Shown: piece by piece, positions 34,004 through 43,228 of the stretch
How positions within the stretch are numbered: position 1 is the stretch's first letter
Layout: the number at the start of each line of letters is the position of its first letter
Assembly: GCF_003013815.1 (NCBI RefSeq)
Contig: NZ_PRLH01000184.1
Span: 1-64,000, forward strand
Direction: 5' to 3'
From: Cyanothece sp. BG0011
GTDB lineage: Bacteria; Cyanobacteriota; Cyanobacteriia; Cyanobacteriales; Microcystaceae
DNA length: 64,000 nucleotides
Translations under genes and position numbers: made by a program
The notes under the pieces: generated by a model
Told to the model about the DNA's origin: nothing
The model's database searches: none
The model's input: the letters and a program-made list of their open reading frames with translations, nothing else

Positions 34004-34317
34004 AAACTACCCGTATTTTCTCTCAATAATAATTGCAGAAAAATGTTAAAAGTCGAGAAAATACGGTTTTCAGTTTTTTATTATTGTATATTCTCCATGA
34101 TTATACGCATATTCCCTCAATTTGTCTAATCTTTTTTAAAGAAAAATAACTTTATAAAATCTTGATAAAAATTGCTATTAACTTTATATAATCTTTAAAA
34201 TAAATAGGAGTTTTTACTGAATTATGAATAACCCTTTAAAACATAATTCTTAACAACTTGGTAGAAACCCCCAAAAAATGCGATAATAACTATTCGGTAA
34301 TTGCGAGGAAATACTGA
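34004..34317. other. Divergent intergenic region between comFB gene and proS
   Basis: AT-rich, no gene seen. It contains the 12-bp inverted repeat at 34011-34066 near the ComFB gene and the proS leader with GAGG at about 34303-34307. Confidence 0.6.
34011..34066 (-). promoter_or_regulatory. 12-bp perfect inverted repeat upstream of the ComFB gene
   Basis: CCGTATTTTCTC (34011-34022) and GAGAAAATACGG (34055-34066) with a 32-base interval. On the minus strand it lies 41-96 bases before the ComFB ATG. It could be a leader hairpin or paired operator sites. Confidence 0.55.
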
Positions 34318-36126
34318 ATGCGACTGTCTCAGATGCTCTTTGTCACCCTACGGGAAGATCCCGCGGAAGCAGAAATACCTAGTCATAAACTGTTATTGAG
34401 AGCCGGTTATATTCGTCGAATTGGTAGCGGTATTTATACTTATTTACCTTTGATGTGGCGCGTCTTACAAAAGGTTTCTCAAATCGTACGAGAAGAAATG
34501 AACGCCACAGGGGCCCAAGAATGTCTTTTACCCCAGTTGCAACCATCGGAGTTATGGAAAGAGTCGGGACGATGGGAAACCTATACCAAAGCAGAAGGAA
34601 TCATGTTTTCCTTAATCGATCGCCAAGAAAGGGAATTAGGGTTAGGACCCACTCACGAAGAAGTCATTACTACAGTGGCGAAAGATATGATCCGTTCCTA
34701 TCGACAACTACCGGTTAATTTATATCAAATTCAAACAAAATTTAGGGATGAAATTCGCCCTCGGTTTGGCTTAATGCGAGGACGAGAATTTATCATGAAA
34801 GATGCTTATTCTTTCAACGAAGATGAAGCCAGCTTACAAAAAAGTTACGATGCAATGGATCAAGCTTATCGGAATATGATTAGCCGTTGTGGATTAGCTT
34901 ATCGAGCCGTAGAAGCCGATTCTGGAGCCATTGGGGGTTCAGCCTCCCAAGAATTTATGATCCTAGCAGAAGCAGGAGAAGATGAGGTTTTATACACAGA
35001 AGATGGTCAATATGCCGCGAATGTAGAAAAGGCCGTTTCCCTTCCCAAAGATGCGGAAAAATCTCCTTTTTGCAGTTACGAAAAAAAGGAAACCCCCGAT
35101 TGTAACACCATCGAAAAACTGTGTAACTTTTTAAAATGTTCTCCCACTAATATCGTAAAAAACGTTATTTATCAAGCCGTTTATGATAACGGAAAAACCG
35201 TTTTAGTTTTAGTGAGTATTCGAGGAGATCAAGAAGTTAATGAAGTTAAATTAAACAATGAATTAGTAAAAGTAGCTCCACAATATCAAGCCAATACATT
35301 ATTAGCGTTAACGGTTCCTGATGAAAATGACCAGAAAAAATGGGCAAACAAACCCTTACCCGTCGGCTACATTTCCCCTAGTTTAGAAGATGATTATATT
35401 GCCTCTGGAGAATACATAACAGGGAAGTTTTTAAGAATTGTAGATCAAACCGCCGTTGACTTAGAAAACTTCGTCACCGGAGCCGATGAAACCGGTTATC
35501 ATATCCTAGGAGGAAACTGGGACAAAGACTTTAAATTACCTCAATTGGTTTGTGATATTAGAACCGCAATGATCGGCGATCGCGCTGTTCATGATCCCAA
35601 TCAAACCTTAGCCAGTGCCAGAGGTATTGAAGTGGGCCATATCTTCCAATTAGGCACTAAATATTCCGAAGCAATGGGGGCAACTTTTACCGATGAAAAT
35701 GGCGAAGAAAAGCCCATCGTAATGGGATGTTATGGGGTGGGAGTTTCCCGTTTGGCACAGGCTGCCGTCGAACAATCCTATGATAAAGATGGCATTATTT
35801 GGCCTGTGGCGATCGCCCCTTATCACGTGATTATTATTGTCCCAAATATCAAAGATCAAAATCAAATGGAAGTCGCCCAAACTCTCTACAACGAATTGAA
35901 TAAAATGGGCGTAGAAACCCTATTAGACGATCGCGATGAACGAGCCGGCGTTAAGTTTAAAGATGCTGATTTAATCGGCATTCCTTATCGGGTAGTAACA
36001 GGGCGATCGTTAAAAGCAGGTAAAGTAGAAGTTATCACGAGAAAAAGCAAAGAATCACAAGAAATTGAAGTCAAAACCTTAGTAGAAACCTTACACAATT
36101 GGGTAGAAGAAAACATGAAACGTTAA
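34318..36126 (+). CDS. proS: Prolyl-tRNA synthetase, bacterial type
   Basis: Class II synthetase charging tRNA-Pro. The 602 residues include the catalytic N-terminal domain ([54 protein letters not shown] as motif 2), an inserted editing domain at about 225-385, motif 3 in [18 protein letters not shown], and the C-terminal anticodon-binding domain ([35 protein letters not shown]). ATG at 34318 with GAGG upstream. Confidence 0.97.
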   Translation: MRLSQMLFVTLREDPAEAEIPSHKLLLRAGYIRRIGSGIYTYLPLMWRVLQKVSQIVREEMNATGAQECLLPQLQPSELWKESGRWETYTKAEGIMFSLIDRQERELGLGPTHEEVITTVAKDMIRSYRQLPVNLYQIQTKFRDEIRPRFGLMRGREFIMKDAYSFNEDEASLQKSYDAMDQAYRNMISRCGLAYRAVEADSGAIGGSASQEFMILAEAGEDEVLYTEDGQYAANVEKAVSLPKDAEKSPFCSYEKKETPDCNTIEKLCNFLKCSPTNIVKNVIYQAVYDNGKTVLVLVSIRGDQEVNEVKLNNELVKVAPQYQANTLLALTVPDENDQKKWANKPLPVGYISPSLEDDYIASGEYITGKFLRIVDQTAVDLENFVTGADETGYHILGGNWDKDFKLPQLVCDIRTAMIGDRAVHDPNQTLASARGIEVGHIFQLGTKYSEAMGATFTDENGEEKPIVMGCYGVGVSRLAQAAVEQSYDKDGIIWPVAIAPYHVIIIVPNIKDQNQMEVAQTLYNELNKMGVETLLDDRDERAGVKFKDADLIGIPYRVVTGRSLKAGKVEVITRKSKESQEIEVKTLVETLHNWVEENMKR

Positions 36127-36214
36127 TGAAATTTAGATAAGAAAACTCTTGGCATTTTCTCAGGCAATTCTCAGATAGTCTCACTAACTTGTTGGGAAGA
36201 TTATCAACTCAATT

Positions 36215-37171
36215 GTGAATGTTGCCATGATTAACTTATCTACCCATAGCAAAGCATTGTTAATCGTTTTAACCCTTGGTTCCGTTGCCACCACAGGAGC
36301 CGCCGCCCAAGCCTTGACCCTAAAAGTCGAAGTGGAAAACCTCGGCCCGATGGGAGGTGTGGATCTGACCCCCGTGTGGGTGGGATTCCATGACGGTAGC
36401 TTTGATAGTTACAACGGGGGACTCCCTTCTGAGCGAGGTTTAGAGCAAATTGCTGAAGATGGCAATCCCATGCTCATATCCCAAGACTTCCTCAATAATT
36501 TAACCTATATCGATGATAATGGTACGCCTGATGATTCTAGTGATGATATCGGTGGCATTTTCTCAACCACTCAAGTCGGCACTCGTGTCGATGGTGCCAT
36601 CGGCGACAGTCCCATTGCACCAGGAACCTCAGCCATGAGTCTCTTTGAAGTCACCCCCGATGATGCTAATCGTTACTTCTCCTATGCGTCGATGATTCTC
36701 CCTACCAGTGATTATTATGTTGCCAATGGTAATCCCTTAGCCCATAGTTTAACGACTTTATTTACAGGAGAAGAAACCTCAATTTCTTTTGGAATCGGAC
36801 TTCCTGGAACTGTGGACGACGCAGGCACCGAAGTTAATGATTTTGCCACCTCTGCTGGTAACGGCAGATTTGGAATTCCTGGGGGACAAACGGAAGGAAA
36901 CCAGGGAGCCAACGAAAATGGAGTCAACACCACTGTTACCGCTCCTTTCGCTAATTTTCTCAATAGACCAGCTAATTTTGACACCGATTTTGCTAATTTG
37001 AATTTTAACAATGAAACGCTCTATCCCAATGGTATTGCCCGTATCACCATTAGTGCCGTTCCAGAACCCCCTGAACAAGCAATAGAAACTACCCCCGAAC
37101 CTGGAACCCTGTTAGGTTTAGTTAGCCTTTTAGGATTAGCTAGTTTCACTGTTCGCAAAAAGAAACATTAA
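36215..37171 (+). CDS. Spondin-domain PEP-CTERM protein
   Basis: A 318-residue exported protein. The signal peptide is KALLIVLTLGSVATTGAAAQA (to about residue 33). Residues about 35-270 fit a spondin N domain: VEVENLGPMGGVDLTPVWVGFHDGSFDSYNGG, LISQDFLNN, APGTSAMSLFEV, RYFSYASMILPTSDYYVANGNP. The C-terminus TPEPGTLLGLVSLLGLASFTVRKKKH is a PEP-CTERM anchor. Likely surface-bound; role unknown. GTG at 36215; an ATG four codons later (36227) is an alternative. A C-rich repeat starts just after the stop. Confidence 0.88.
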   Translation: MNVAMINLSTHSKALLIVLTLGSVATTGAAAQALTLKVEVENLGPMGGVDLTPVWVGFHDGSFDSYNGGLPSERGLEQIAEDGNPMLISQDFLNNLTYIDDNGTPDDSSDDIGGIFSTTQVGTRVDGAIGDSPIAPGTSAMSLFEVTPDDANRYFSYASMILPTSDYYVANGNPLAHSLTTLFTGEETSISFGIGLPGTVDDAGTEVNDFATSAGNGRFGIPGGQTEGNQGANENGVNTTVTAPFANFLNRPANFDTDFANLNFNNETLYPNGIARITISAVPEPPEQAIETTPEPGTLLGLVSLLGLASFTVRKKKH

Positions 37172-37175
37172 TTGA

Positions 37176-37262
37176 CCCCACACCCCCCACACCCCTCACA
37201 CCCCCCACACCCCCCTTTATAAGGGGGGCAGGGGGGGTATAAGGCAGGGGGGGTAGGGGGAT
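37176..37262. repeat. C-rich hairpin repeat, copy 3 (no ATCTTGCACC head)
   Basis: CCCCACACC-type period-9 repeats, a hairpin CCCCCC-TTTATAA-GGGGGG and two GGGGGGGTA blocks, filling the whole gap between the convergent PEP-CTERM and DUF1611 genes. Confidence 0.75.
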
Positions 37263-37263
37263 A

Positions 37264-38319
37264 TCAAACCTGTAAGACATGAGTTGGAGCTAAATGTAAC
37301 TTATTCTCTAACAACTGAGTTAGGAGCGGTAAAGCACTGGGTTCGGATAAGGTTAACGCTTGTATTCCGGTTAATTTTTTGACTAATTCTACCCCTGACG
37401 ACGTGCTAGTGGCGATCCCTGTAATCAGATCCGGTAAAAAGCCAAACCCCTGACAAACCCCCACCACAGAATAGGGATCAGAGGCACATAATACCGTCAG
37501 ACAAATGTGTTTTTTTAGTTCTTCTAAAACCACCGATCCATTGTAAGGTTCTAGGGGAGAAGCACCCGCTTCAATCACAACCACATCAGGATTTTTGGCC
37601 GCCATCATACTCAATAATTGACGCACTAAAACCCTAAATTCTTCAGGGGGTGCCACAGAGGAAGGGAGTCCCACATCCACAAAATCAAAAATATAATCAG
37701 CCCCTGCATCTTTCATGGATAAAACATCACGATATCGTCCAGCACCGGTCAATTTAGCTCCAATTACTTTCAATCCTAACTGTTTTAATTGATGGATAAT
37801 AATACGAGCCGAGGTAGTTTTTCCAGCTGACATCGATGTGCCAATAATCATGATGGTAGGACAGTCATAATGATGATAGGAAATGGTGGAGACAAAATCT
37901 TTCATAGAAACTTTTTGACCATTGCGTAAGACATGACCCCGATATTGCAGGGAGGTGAGAGGCGGTAATAAATAGGACTTAGAGGTAACTTTGCCAAACA
38001 ACCCGGCACAAGTCATATTATCCATACGTCCATCGTCTCCAATGGACTGCCATTCTCCTACCGCTTCTAAAGTCGCTCGTCGGATACCAAACGCGCCAAT
38101 AATGCGATCGCCTTCTAAAAGACTGGCTAACCGTCCGTTAGGCAGTTCTAACTGAGCATTCACCGGAACAGGAGAAACCACCTCCCCCACCACATAATCA
38201 CTGGTTTCCCATTGGTTTCTCGGTAAAGACATGACATCAAAGGGTTGGACTGGCAGATCAGAAATACGAGTTAAGGAACTGTATAAATAAGGTGGGTTTA
38301 AACGGTTACTTTTCATCAT
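37264..38319 (-). CDS. DUF1611 family P-loop protein (DgcN-like)
   Basis: A 351-residue protein. The N-terminal half (VQPFDVMSLPRNQWETSDYVVGEV, LEGDRIIGAFGIRRATLEAVGEW) is the DUF1611 N domain; the C-terminal half has a P-loop, IIGTSMSAGKTTSARIIIHQL, then VIGAKLTGAGRYRDVLSMKDAGADYIFDFVDVGLPSSV and VVIEAGASPLEPYNG. DUF1611 members in marine proteobacteria (DgcN) acetylate D-glutamate. The ATG at 38317-38319 with GAGGA seven bases upstream is the start; a longer frame to 38439 would translate a repeat element and is rejected. Confidence 0.82.
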   Translation of the reverse strand: MMKSNRLNPPYLYSSLTRISDLPVQPFDVMSLPRNQWETSDYVVGEVVSPVPVNAQLELPNGRLASLLEGDRIIGAFGIRRATLEAVGEWQSIGDDGRMDNMTCAGLFGKVTSKSYLLPPLTSLQYRGHVLRNGQKVSMKDFVSTISYHHYDCPTIMIIGTSMSAGKTTSARIIIHQLKQLGLKVIGAKLTGAGRYRDVLSMKDAGADYIFDFVDVGLPSSVAPPEEFRVLVRQLLSMMAAKNPDVVVIEAGASPLEPYNGSVVLEELKKHICLTVLCASDPYSVVGVCQGFGFLPDLITGIATSTSSGVELVKKLTGIQALTLSEPSALPLLTQLLENKLHLAPTHVLQV

Positions 38320-38328
38320 TTTTATCCT

Positions 38329-38422
38329 CATATCTTGCACCTTGGCTAACCCCCCCTGCCCCCTAACCCCCCTGCCCCCTAACCCCCCTGCCCCCCTTAT
38401 AAAGGGGGGTGTGGGGGGTAGA
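38329..38422. repeat. ATCTTGCACC-headed repeat, copy 4
   Basis: Head ATATCTTGCACCTTGG (38330-38345), then a 16-base tandem (CCCCCTAACCCCCCTG type), a CCCCCC-TTATAAA-GGGGGG hairpin and GTAGAG. It abuts the ribosome binding region of the DUF1611 gene. Confidence 0.8.
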
Positions 38423-38486
38423 GAATGGGGAATAGGCAAGGGTTCTCCCCCTAATAAAAGGGGGAGTTGGAGGGGGTGGCAATGGT
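38421..38486. repeat. CCCCCT/AGGGGG hairpin repeat, copy 1
   Basis: Contains GGGGAATAGGCAAGGGTTCT, then CCCCCTAATAAAAGGGGG hairpin, then AGTTGGAGGGGGTGGCAATG. Directly follows the previous element. Other copies at 52086-52138, 53562-53638 and inside 60833-60976. Confidence 0.8.
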
Positions 38487-38576
38487 GTTTGTTTTTGACT
38501 TTAACTACTTGAGAATTGATAATCTCTAGTCTATGAGTTGGTTTTTATGTCAGGCGTGTAAGATGTCAGTATCCTT

Positions 38577-39761
38577 TCACGGTTCACTGAGTAAAGCCGG
38601 CTCAAGTAACAAACTGGCCAACAAAGCCGATCGCTCCACTAAACTATCAAGATAGATAAACTCCCCAGGAGAATGAGCCGCGTCTCCTACGGCACCTAAA
38701 CCGTCCAAAGTGGGCGCATAGCGGTTCGTGGTATTACCATCGGACCCACCCCCGGCGATCGCTTCGGTGAGGGTTAACCCCAACTCACACCCCCGTTGAT
38801 AGGCCCGTTGCCATAGTTTTTCACTGTCTGGGGTTTTTTCCATGGGTGGCCGGCCAATTTTTCCTGTAATAATGAGTTGAGTGTTGGGGGTGGTGGGTTG
38901 TAAATTGAGGATTTTTTGTTCTATTCTTTGAGCATCTTCTTGATGGAGTACCCTGACATCCACCACTGCGGTGCTTTCTGGGGCGATCACATTGGAACGA
39001 ATCCCCCCGTCAATAGTCCCGACATTCACGGTAATGCCATGTTCAGGATCATTGAGAGCAAAGAGTTGTTGAATGACAAAGGATAGCTCTAAAATTGCAC
39101 TAGCACCCTTTTCTGGTTCTAAGCCGGCATGAGCAGCTTTACCGATCACTTTCACTGTAAACCGTCCCACTCCTTTGCGACGGGTTTTTAGTTGTCCTTT
39201 TTGTCCTAAAGAGGGTTCCATGACAAAGACGCGATCGCATCCTTGCACTAAGCGACGAATATAAGGGGTAGATTCTTTGCTACCTATTTCTTCGTCGGAG
39301 TTAATTAAAAAGATAGGAGTAACAGCAGGGGTTAGATCATGAGACAAAAGACTTTCTAGAGCAAAAATAGTCTGTATTAACCCTGCTTTCATATCATAGA
39401 CTCCTGGACCGTACAGTTTACCGTTTCTTTGGACTAAGGGCATAGTTTCTAGGGTTCCCAACGGCCAAACTGTGTCACAATGACCGAGTAATAGTTGTCT
39501 CGGTTGTCCTTTAATGCGCTGTTTCGGTACGGCTAAGAGGTGTCCCCCAGTATTTTGACCTCTAAGATAACGAACCCGATAATGACGGCTTAAGAAAGCA
39601 TTTTTGAGCAAGGAGAGAACGGGTTTTTGTGCTGTGGGAACGGTTGAAGGGGACTCGGCTAACACTAACTGCTTCAAAAGATCAACCATGTCCCCATGAC
39701 GACTGTGGAGATAGTCCAGTAGTCGTTGAGATAGTGAAGGGGTTAGGGTTGGGGTGGACAT
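38577..39761 (-). CDS. M20 family metallopeptidase (carboxypeptidase G2-like)
   Basis: A 394-residue zinc amidohydrolase. Metal ligands and catalytic residues are in place: LLLGHCDTVWP (His, Asp), GVYDMKAGL (bridging Asp), INSDEEIGS (catalytic Glu pair), VMEPSLG (Glu), and AHSPGEF (His), with AGGGSDGNTTNRYAP typical of carboxypeptidase G2-like members that release C-terminal glutamate from N-acylated substrates. The dimerisation domain (GVGRFTVKVIGKAAHAGLEPEKG) is complete. It lies upstream of the DUF1611 gene on the same strand, separated by repeats. Confidence 0.92.
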   Translation of the reverse strand: MSTPTLTPSLSQRLLDYLHSRHGDMVDLLKQLVLAESPSTVPTAQKPVLSLLKNAFLSRHYRVRYLRGQNTGGHLLAVPKQRIKGQPRQLLLGHCDTVWPLGTLETMPLVQRNGKLYGPGVYDMKAGLIQTIFALESLLSHDLTPAVTPIFLINSDEEIGSKESTPYIRRLVQGCDRVFVMEPSLGQKGQLKTRRKGVGRFTVKVIGKAAHAGLEPEKGASAILELSFVIQQLFALNDPEHGITVNVGTIDGGIRSNVIAPESTAVVDVRVLHQEDAQRIEQKILNLQPTTPNTQLIITGKIGRPPMEKTPDSEKLWQRAYQRGCELGLTLTEAIAGGGSDGNTTNRYAPTLDGLGAVGDAAHSPGEFIYLDSLVERSALLASLLLEPALLSEP

Positions 39762-39804
39762 TTTGGGGAGTGTTCAAGGTTTTTAAAAACCATTTTGGAC
39801 TGGG

Positions 39805-40413
39805 TTAACGATGAAACTGTGCATGAAAAGGGAAGGAGAAACTATGATCGATGATGCTATACCGTCCAGGGGAAAGATAAACTAACAGAGGAATATCGAG
39901 TAAAATGTCTTGGTCATCGCGATCGCTTCTCCTTAAGGCTGTTTCCTTAACTTGGGCTGCGATAATTTTGCCTACAATGAGACTATTATCTCCAAATCCT
40001 TCTATAATCCGATCCAGGTGACATTCTAAATAGAGATAACTGTCTTCGAGATAAACACTGTCTATCTGGGTAGTGGGAAATGTCGATAAGATTGATAAAA
40101 GCGGTTTTTGATTATTCTCACAACGGGCAGTAGCGGTTAAACTGGTGAGTAATATTTGATTCGGTTGGGGAAAACTGACACTAAAGGCTTTTTCTCTAAC
40201 AATATTTTGATAAGTGCCATGACTTGGGGTACAAATAAACCCAAAATAATTATCCCAACCAAACGGCATCGCCATGTGTTTCGGTGCAAGATCATAGTTT
40301 TCATCTGCTTCTTTGGTGCCAATGATCACTAAAGGTGCCACCATAAAGAAACGATCCCATAATGGTTGGCCCAGATCCAGAGAAATGAGGCGATCGCTAG
40401 TAACTGAAGACAT
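39805..40413 (-). CDS. Flavin reductase-like domain protein
   Basis: A 202-residue FMN-binding split-barrel protein. MVAPLVIIGTKEADENYDLAPKHMAMPFG and FGFICTPSHGTYQNIVREKAFSVSFP are the FMN-binding strands of the flavin reductase/NTA monooxygenase component B family. The C-terminus (LVYLSPGRYSIIDHSFSFPF) is also typical. Partner and substrate unknown. ATG at 40411-40413 has GAGG nine bases before it; the TTG at 40431 is rejected. Confidence 0.85.
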   Translation of the reverse strand: MSSVTSDRLISLDLGQPLWDRFFMVAPLVIIGTKEADENYDLAPKHMAMPFGWDNYFGFICTPSHGTYQNIVREKAFSVSFPQPNQILLTSLTATARCENNQKPLLSILSTFPTTQIDSVYLEDSYLYLECHLDRIIEGFGDNSLIVGKIIAAQVKETALRRSDRDDQDILLDIPLLVYLSPGRYSIIDHSFSFPFHAQFHR

Positions 40414-40519
40414 AAGCTTTCCCTCTGGCAAAGAGTAAGAAAGATACCTAAAACGCTAATTTATTCTACTTTGATCATAGTTGTTATTAGAGAGTTTAAG
40501 GAATTTTTGTACTCAAACT

Positions 40520-41893
40520 TTACAATTTACGTAACTTTTCTTCTAAAAAGGCGGCGACTTGTAAGATTTTTAACTCTTGATAAGGTGCAGCTATTAATTG
40601 AACTCCCAAGGGCAACTTATTGGATCTTAATATAGGAAAAGATAACACAGGCAAACCGATAAAAGATAAGGGTTGAGTAAACCGGCCTAAGTTGGGACGA
40701 ATTAATATTTCTTCTCCATTAATGATCATTTTTTCTTGTCCTAAGGTCGTGGCGACACAGGGAGTTGTGGGGGCAATAATCACATCAACGTTTTGAAAAA
40801 CTTCTTTAACTTGATCCCGATACCAACGGCGAAATCTTTGCGCTTGTAGGTACCAAGTATTAGGAATAAATGCCCCTGCTAAAAAGCGATCTCTCGTAGC
40901 TGGATCAAAATCTTGAGGACGCGATCGCAAATTTTTTAAATGAAAATTAGACCCTTCACAAGCAGTAATAATATAAGCAGCTGCCCTCGCTCGATGTGCT
41001 TCTGGAATCGTAATTATGCTGTCTGTATTCAACACTTTAGCAACGGTTTCTACTGCTTCTAAAGCTTCTGTTTCTGCCCCTTCTTGAAAATAGTTTCCTG
41101 CCACAGCAATTTTTAAAGAACTAATATCTTGATTTAACTTATCAAAGCATAATTGAGGGGATAAAGAAGTACAGACCGGATCATTTTTATCTTCTCCTTG
41201 TAAAACATCAAAAATAGCCGCCATATCTCTCACGGAACGAGTCAACCCACCAATGTGATCTAAACTATTAGAAAATAAAATAGTACCTGACCGTGATAAC
41301 CTACCATAAGTAGGTTTTAAGCCAAAAACACCACATAAAGCAGCAGGAACTCTAACTGAACCATTGGTATCTGATCCCAAAGAAAAGGGGATTAAATGAG
41401 CCGCAACGGCTGCCGCTGAACCCCCTGATGATCCCCCTGAAATTCTGGTTAAATCATGGGGGTTTGGAGTGGCACCATAGTGACTATTTTCGGTTACAAA
41501 TCCATAGGCATATTCATCCATATTCAAAGCACCCACTAAGATCGCCCCTGCTGCTTTTAACTTCTTAATAGCTGTTGCATCTTGGGTTGCTGGTGCATTT
41601 TCTTGATTAATTTTTGACCCGGCTAAGGTTATCACGCCTTCAATATCAAAGAGATTTTTAACAGCAAAAGGAACTCCGGTTAAAATACCTATTTCTTCAC
41701 CTTTTATTATTTTATAATCAAGTTGTTTGGCTTGTTCAATAGCTTGACTTCTTAGGATAGTGGTAAAGCAATTTAATGTTGGGTTTTGCTGTTCAATATT
41801 ATTAATAAATTGTCTAATAACTTCAATCGCTGTAATCTCTTGATTTTTAATTTTTTGACTGAGGGCGATCGCACCTAAACAATTAATATTCAT
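40520..41893 (-). CDS. Amidase, AtzE/GatA-like
   Basis: Amidase-signature hydrolase, 457 residues. The Ser-cisSer-Lys triad elements are visible: VKNLFDIEG (Lys), RISGGSSGGSAAAVAA (cis-Ser) and GSDTNGSVRVPAALCGVFGLKPTYGRLSRSG (nucleophile Ser region). The small DUF4089/AtzG-like gene that precedes and overlaps it by four bases points to the AtzEG carboxybiuret hydrolase subfamily rather than to GatA. No cyanuric acid pathway genes are present, so the natural substrate is unknown. Confidence 0.88.
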   Translation of the reverse strand: MNINCLGAIALSQKIKNQEITAIEVIRQFINNIEQQNPTLNCFTTILRSQAIEQAKQLDYKIIKGEEIGILTGVPFAVKNLFDIEGVITLAGSKINQENAPATQDATAIKKLKAAGAILVGALNMDEYAYGFVTENSHYGATPNPHDLTRISGGSSGGSAAAVAAHLIPFSLGSDTNGSVRVPAALCGVFGLKPTYGRLSRSGTILFSNSLDHIGGLTRSVRDMAAIFDVLQGEDKNDPVCTSLSPQLCFDKLNQDISSLKIAVAGNYFQEGAETEALEAVETVAKVLNTDSIITIPEAHRARAAAYIITACEGSNFHLKNLRSRPQDFDPATRDRFLAGAFIPNTWYLQAQRFRRWYRDQVKEVFQNVDVIIAPTTPCVATTLGQEKMIINGEEILIRPNLGRFTQPLSFIGLPVLSFPILRSNKLPLGVQLIAAPYQELKILQVAAFLEEKLRKL

Positions 41894-42078
41894 GGTTTAA
41901 AAATGGGGGAAGGTTCAACGGTTTCAGGTAGGTCAAACTCAGTCACTAACGTAGCAATTTCAGCAATTCTTGTTAAATTATCAATCACCCCTGGCATGGA
42001 TTCAGGAGGGATAGGTAAATCAATTATTACGGATGTTTGTTCGATATATTCTTTGATCTTTGTCTTGTTTTCATTCAT
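41890..42078 (-). CDS. AtzG-like small subunit (DUF4089)
   Basis: A 62-residue protein with the AtzG pattern: IEQTSVIIDLPIPPESMPGVIDNLTRIAEIATLVTEFDLPETVEPSPIFKP. In Pseudomonas AtzG forms a complex with AtzE and is needed for its stability. The overlap of four bases with the amidase gene (ATGA) implies coupled translation. Confidence 0.85.
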   Translation of the reverse strand: MNENKTKIKEYIEQTSVIIDLPIPPESMPGVIDNLTRIAEIATLVTEFDLPETVEPSPIFKP

Positions 42079-42091
42079 AATTAATTAGGGA

Positions 42092-43081
42092 TTATTTTCT
42101 AACTTTTTTAATAATAGCGATTAATCCAATTGTTAATAATGCTACTGTGGTTTTAGGTTCAGGAATTCCTAATGATTGAAAAGCTGTATTAGCAATTAAT
42201 TGATGTCCCACTGCTGTAGGATGACGATCATCCCAGAATAAAAATTCATTAGGATTATTACACACTTCAAAGGTGTTCAAATTCAGACAAGCATCAGTTA
42301 CATTTGTGAAGATAGGAAAAGGATTTTGAATCGTATTATTAACCACTGTATTAATATCAACAGGTATTAGATTGACATCGGATGAAAAACCAGATAATAA
42401 ACTTGACAAACCCTGATTATGAGCCATAGTTAAATCATTTAAACAATCACCATCAAATTGATTATCATCGGGACAAAACCCATCAACAGAGCCATTATTT
42501 AGGGGTGTATTTCCCAAATTGGGTAAATTTAAAACCATAATATTTTCAGCCCCCAACTCTATTAAAGAATTAATAGCTGTTTCTATATTACTCAAAGTTT
42601 GATTAGGATTATCAAAAGGAGTAAATACCATACTATTGGTCGGTAAATAATCATTACCACCTGCCCAAATTGCATAAAGTGCATTAGGATCAGCTACAGG
42701 ATTGTTATTAACAAAATTACCAATTTGTCCTTGTAATCCAGGTAAAGGGATACCTGGTAACGTAGTATCAAGGGTATTGTCAAACCCACTGGTTGAACCG
42801 CCAAAAGCTGAATTAATTAAGGGAACATTTAACCTTTGAGCCAGAATTTCTATCCAAGCTGGTCCGTTAGAAAATCGTCCCTCAAAATAAGGAGGAGTGG
42901 GGGGAAAAGTTTGAGTTCCTCCTGTTGCTTCGAGAACAATCTGATTAACATTACCTGTCCCAGATAAACTATCTCCAAATCCGTAAATAGTTGAAAAACC
43001 AGCAGCGATGGCAGGATAAGAATTTAAATAAAAAATACTTCCAAAAAAAGCCAATAAAGACAGTTTTTTCATGTCAATCAA
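42092..43081 (-). CDS. GDSL/SGNH hydrolase with PEP-CTERM tail
   Basis: A 329-residue exported lipase/esterase-like protein. Signal peptide LSLLAFFGSIFYLNSYPAIAAG; block I YGFGDSLSGTGN (Ser nucleophile), block III AIWAGGNDYLP, and block V FWDDRHPTAVGHQLIA (Asp, His) complete the SGNH set. GRFSNGPAWIEILAQ is typical of plant-like GDSL lipases. The C-terminus IPEPKTTVALLTIGLIAIIKKVRK is a PEP-CTERM anchor. Its stop is 13 bases before the atzG-like start on the same strand, so the three genes may be co-transcribed. Confidence 0.9.
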   Translation of the reverse strand: MIDMKKLSLLAFFGSIFYLNSYPAIAAGFSTIYGFGDSLSGTGNVNQIVLEATGGTQTFPPTPPYFEGRFSNGPAWIEILAQRLNVPLINSAFGGSTSGFDNTLDTTLPGIPLPGLQGQIGNFVNNNPVADPNALYAIWAGGNDYLPTNSMVFTPFDNPNQTLSNIETAINSLIELGAENIMVLNLPNLGNTPLNNGSVDGFCPDDNQFDGDCLNDLTMAHNQGLSSLLSGFSSDVNLIPVDINTVVNNTIQNPFPIFTNVTDACLNLNTFEVCNNPNEFLFWDDRHPTAVGHQLIANTAFQSLGIPEPKTTVALLTIGLIAIIKKVRK

Positions 43082-43228
43082 TTCTGAATGAAATCAACAC
43101 GCACACTATAACACTTTTAATACTGTCCAATCATAGCAACCTTTCACCCAGGAGATCAGTCATGATCTGATACAGGAACACATTGTATGTGGTGTAAGTC
43201 ATGTTGTGATGATGCAAGGCTAGAGACT

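Noticed and set aside
38320-38439. Longer N-terminus of the DUF1611 protein
   Set aside because: The extra residues (GAGGLGGRGVRGQGG) come from the C/G repeat; the ATG at 38319 has a good ribosome binding site.
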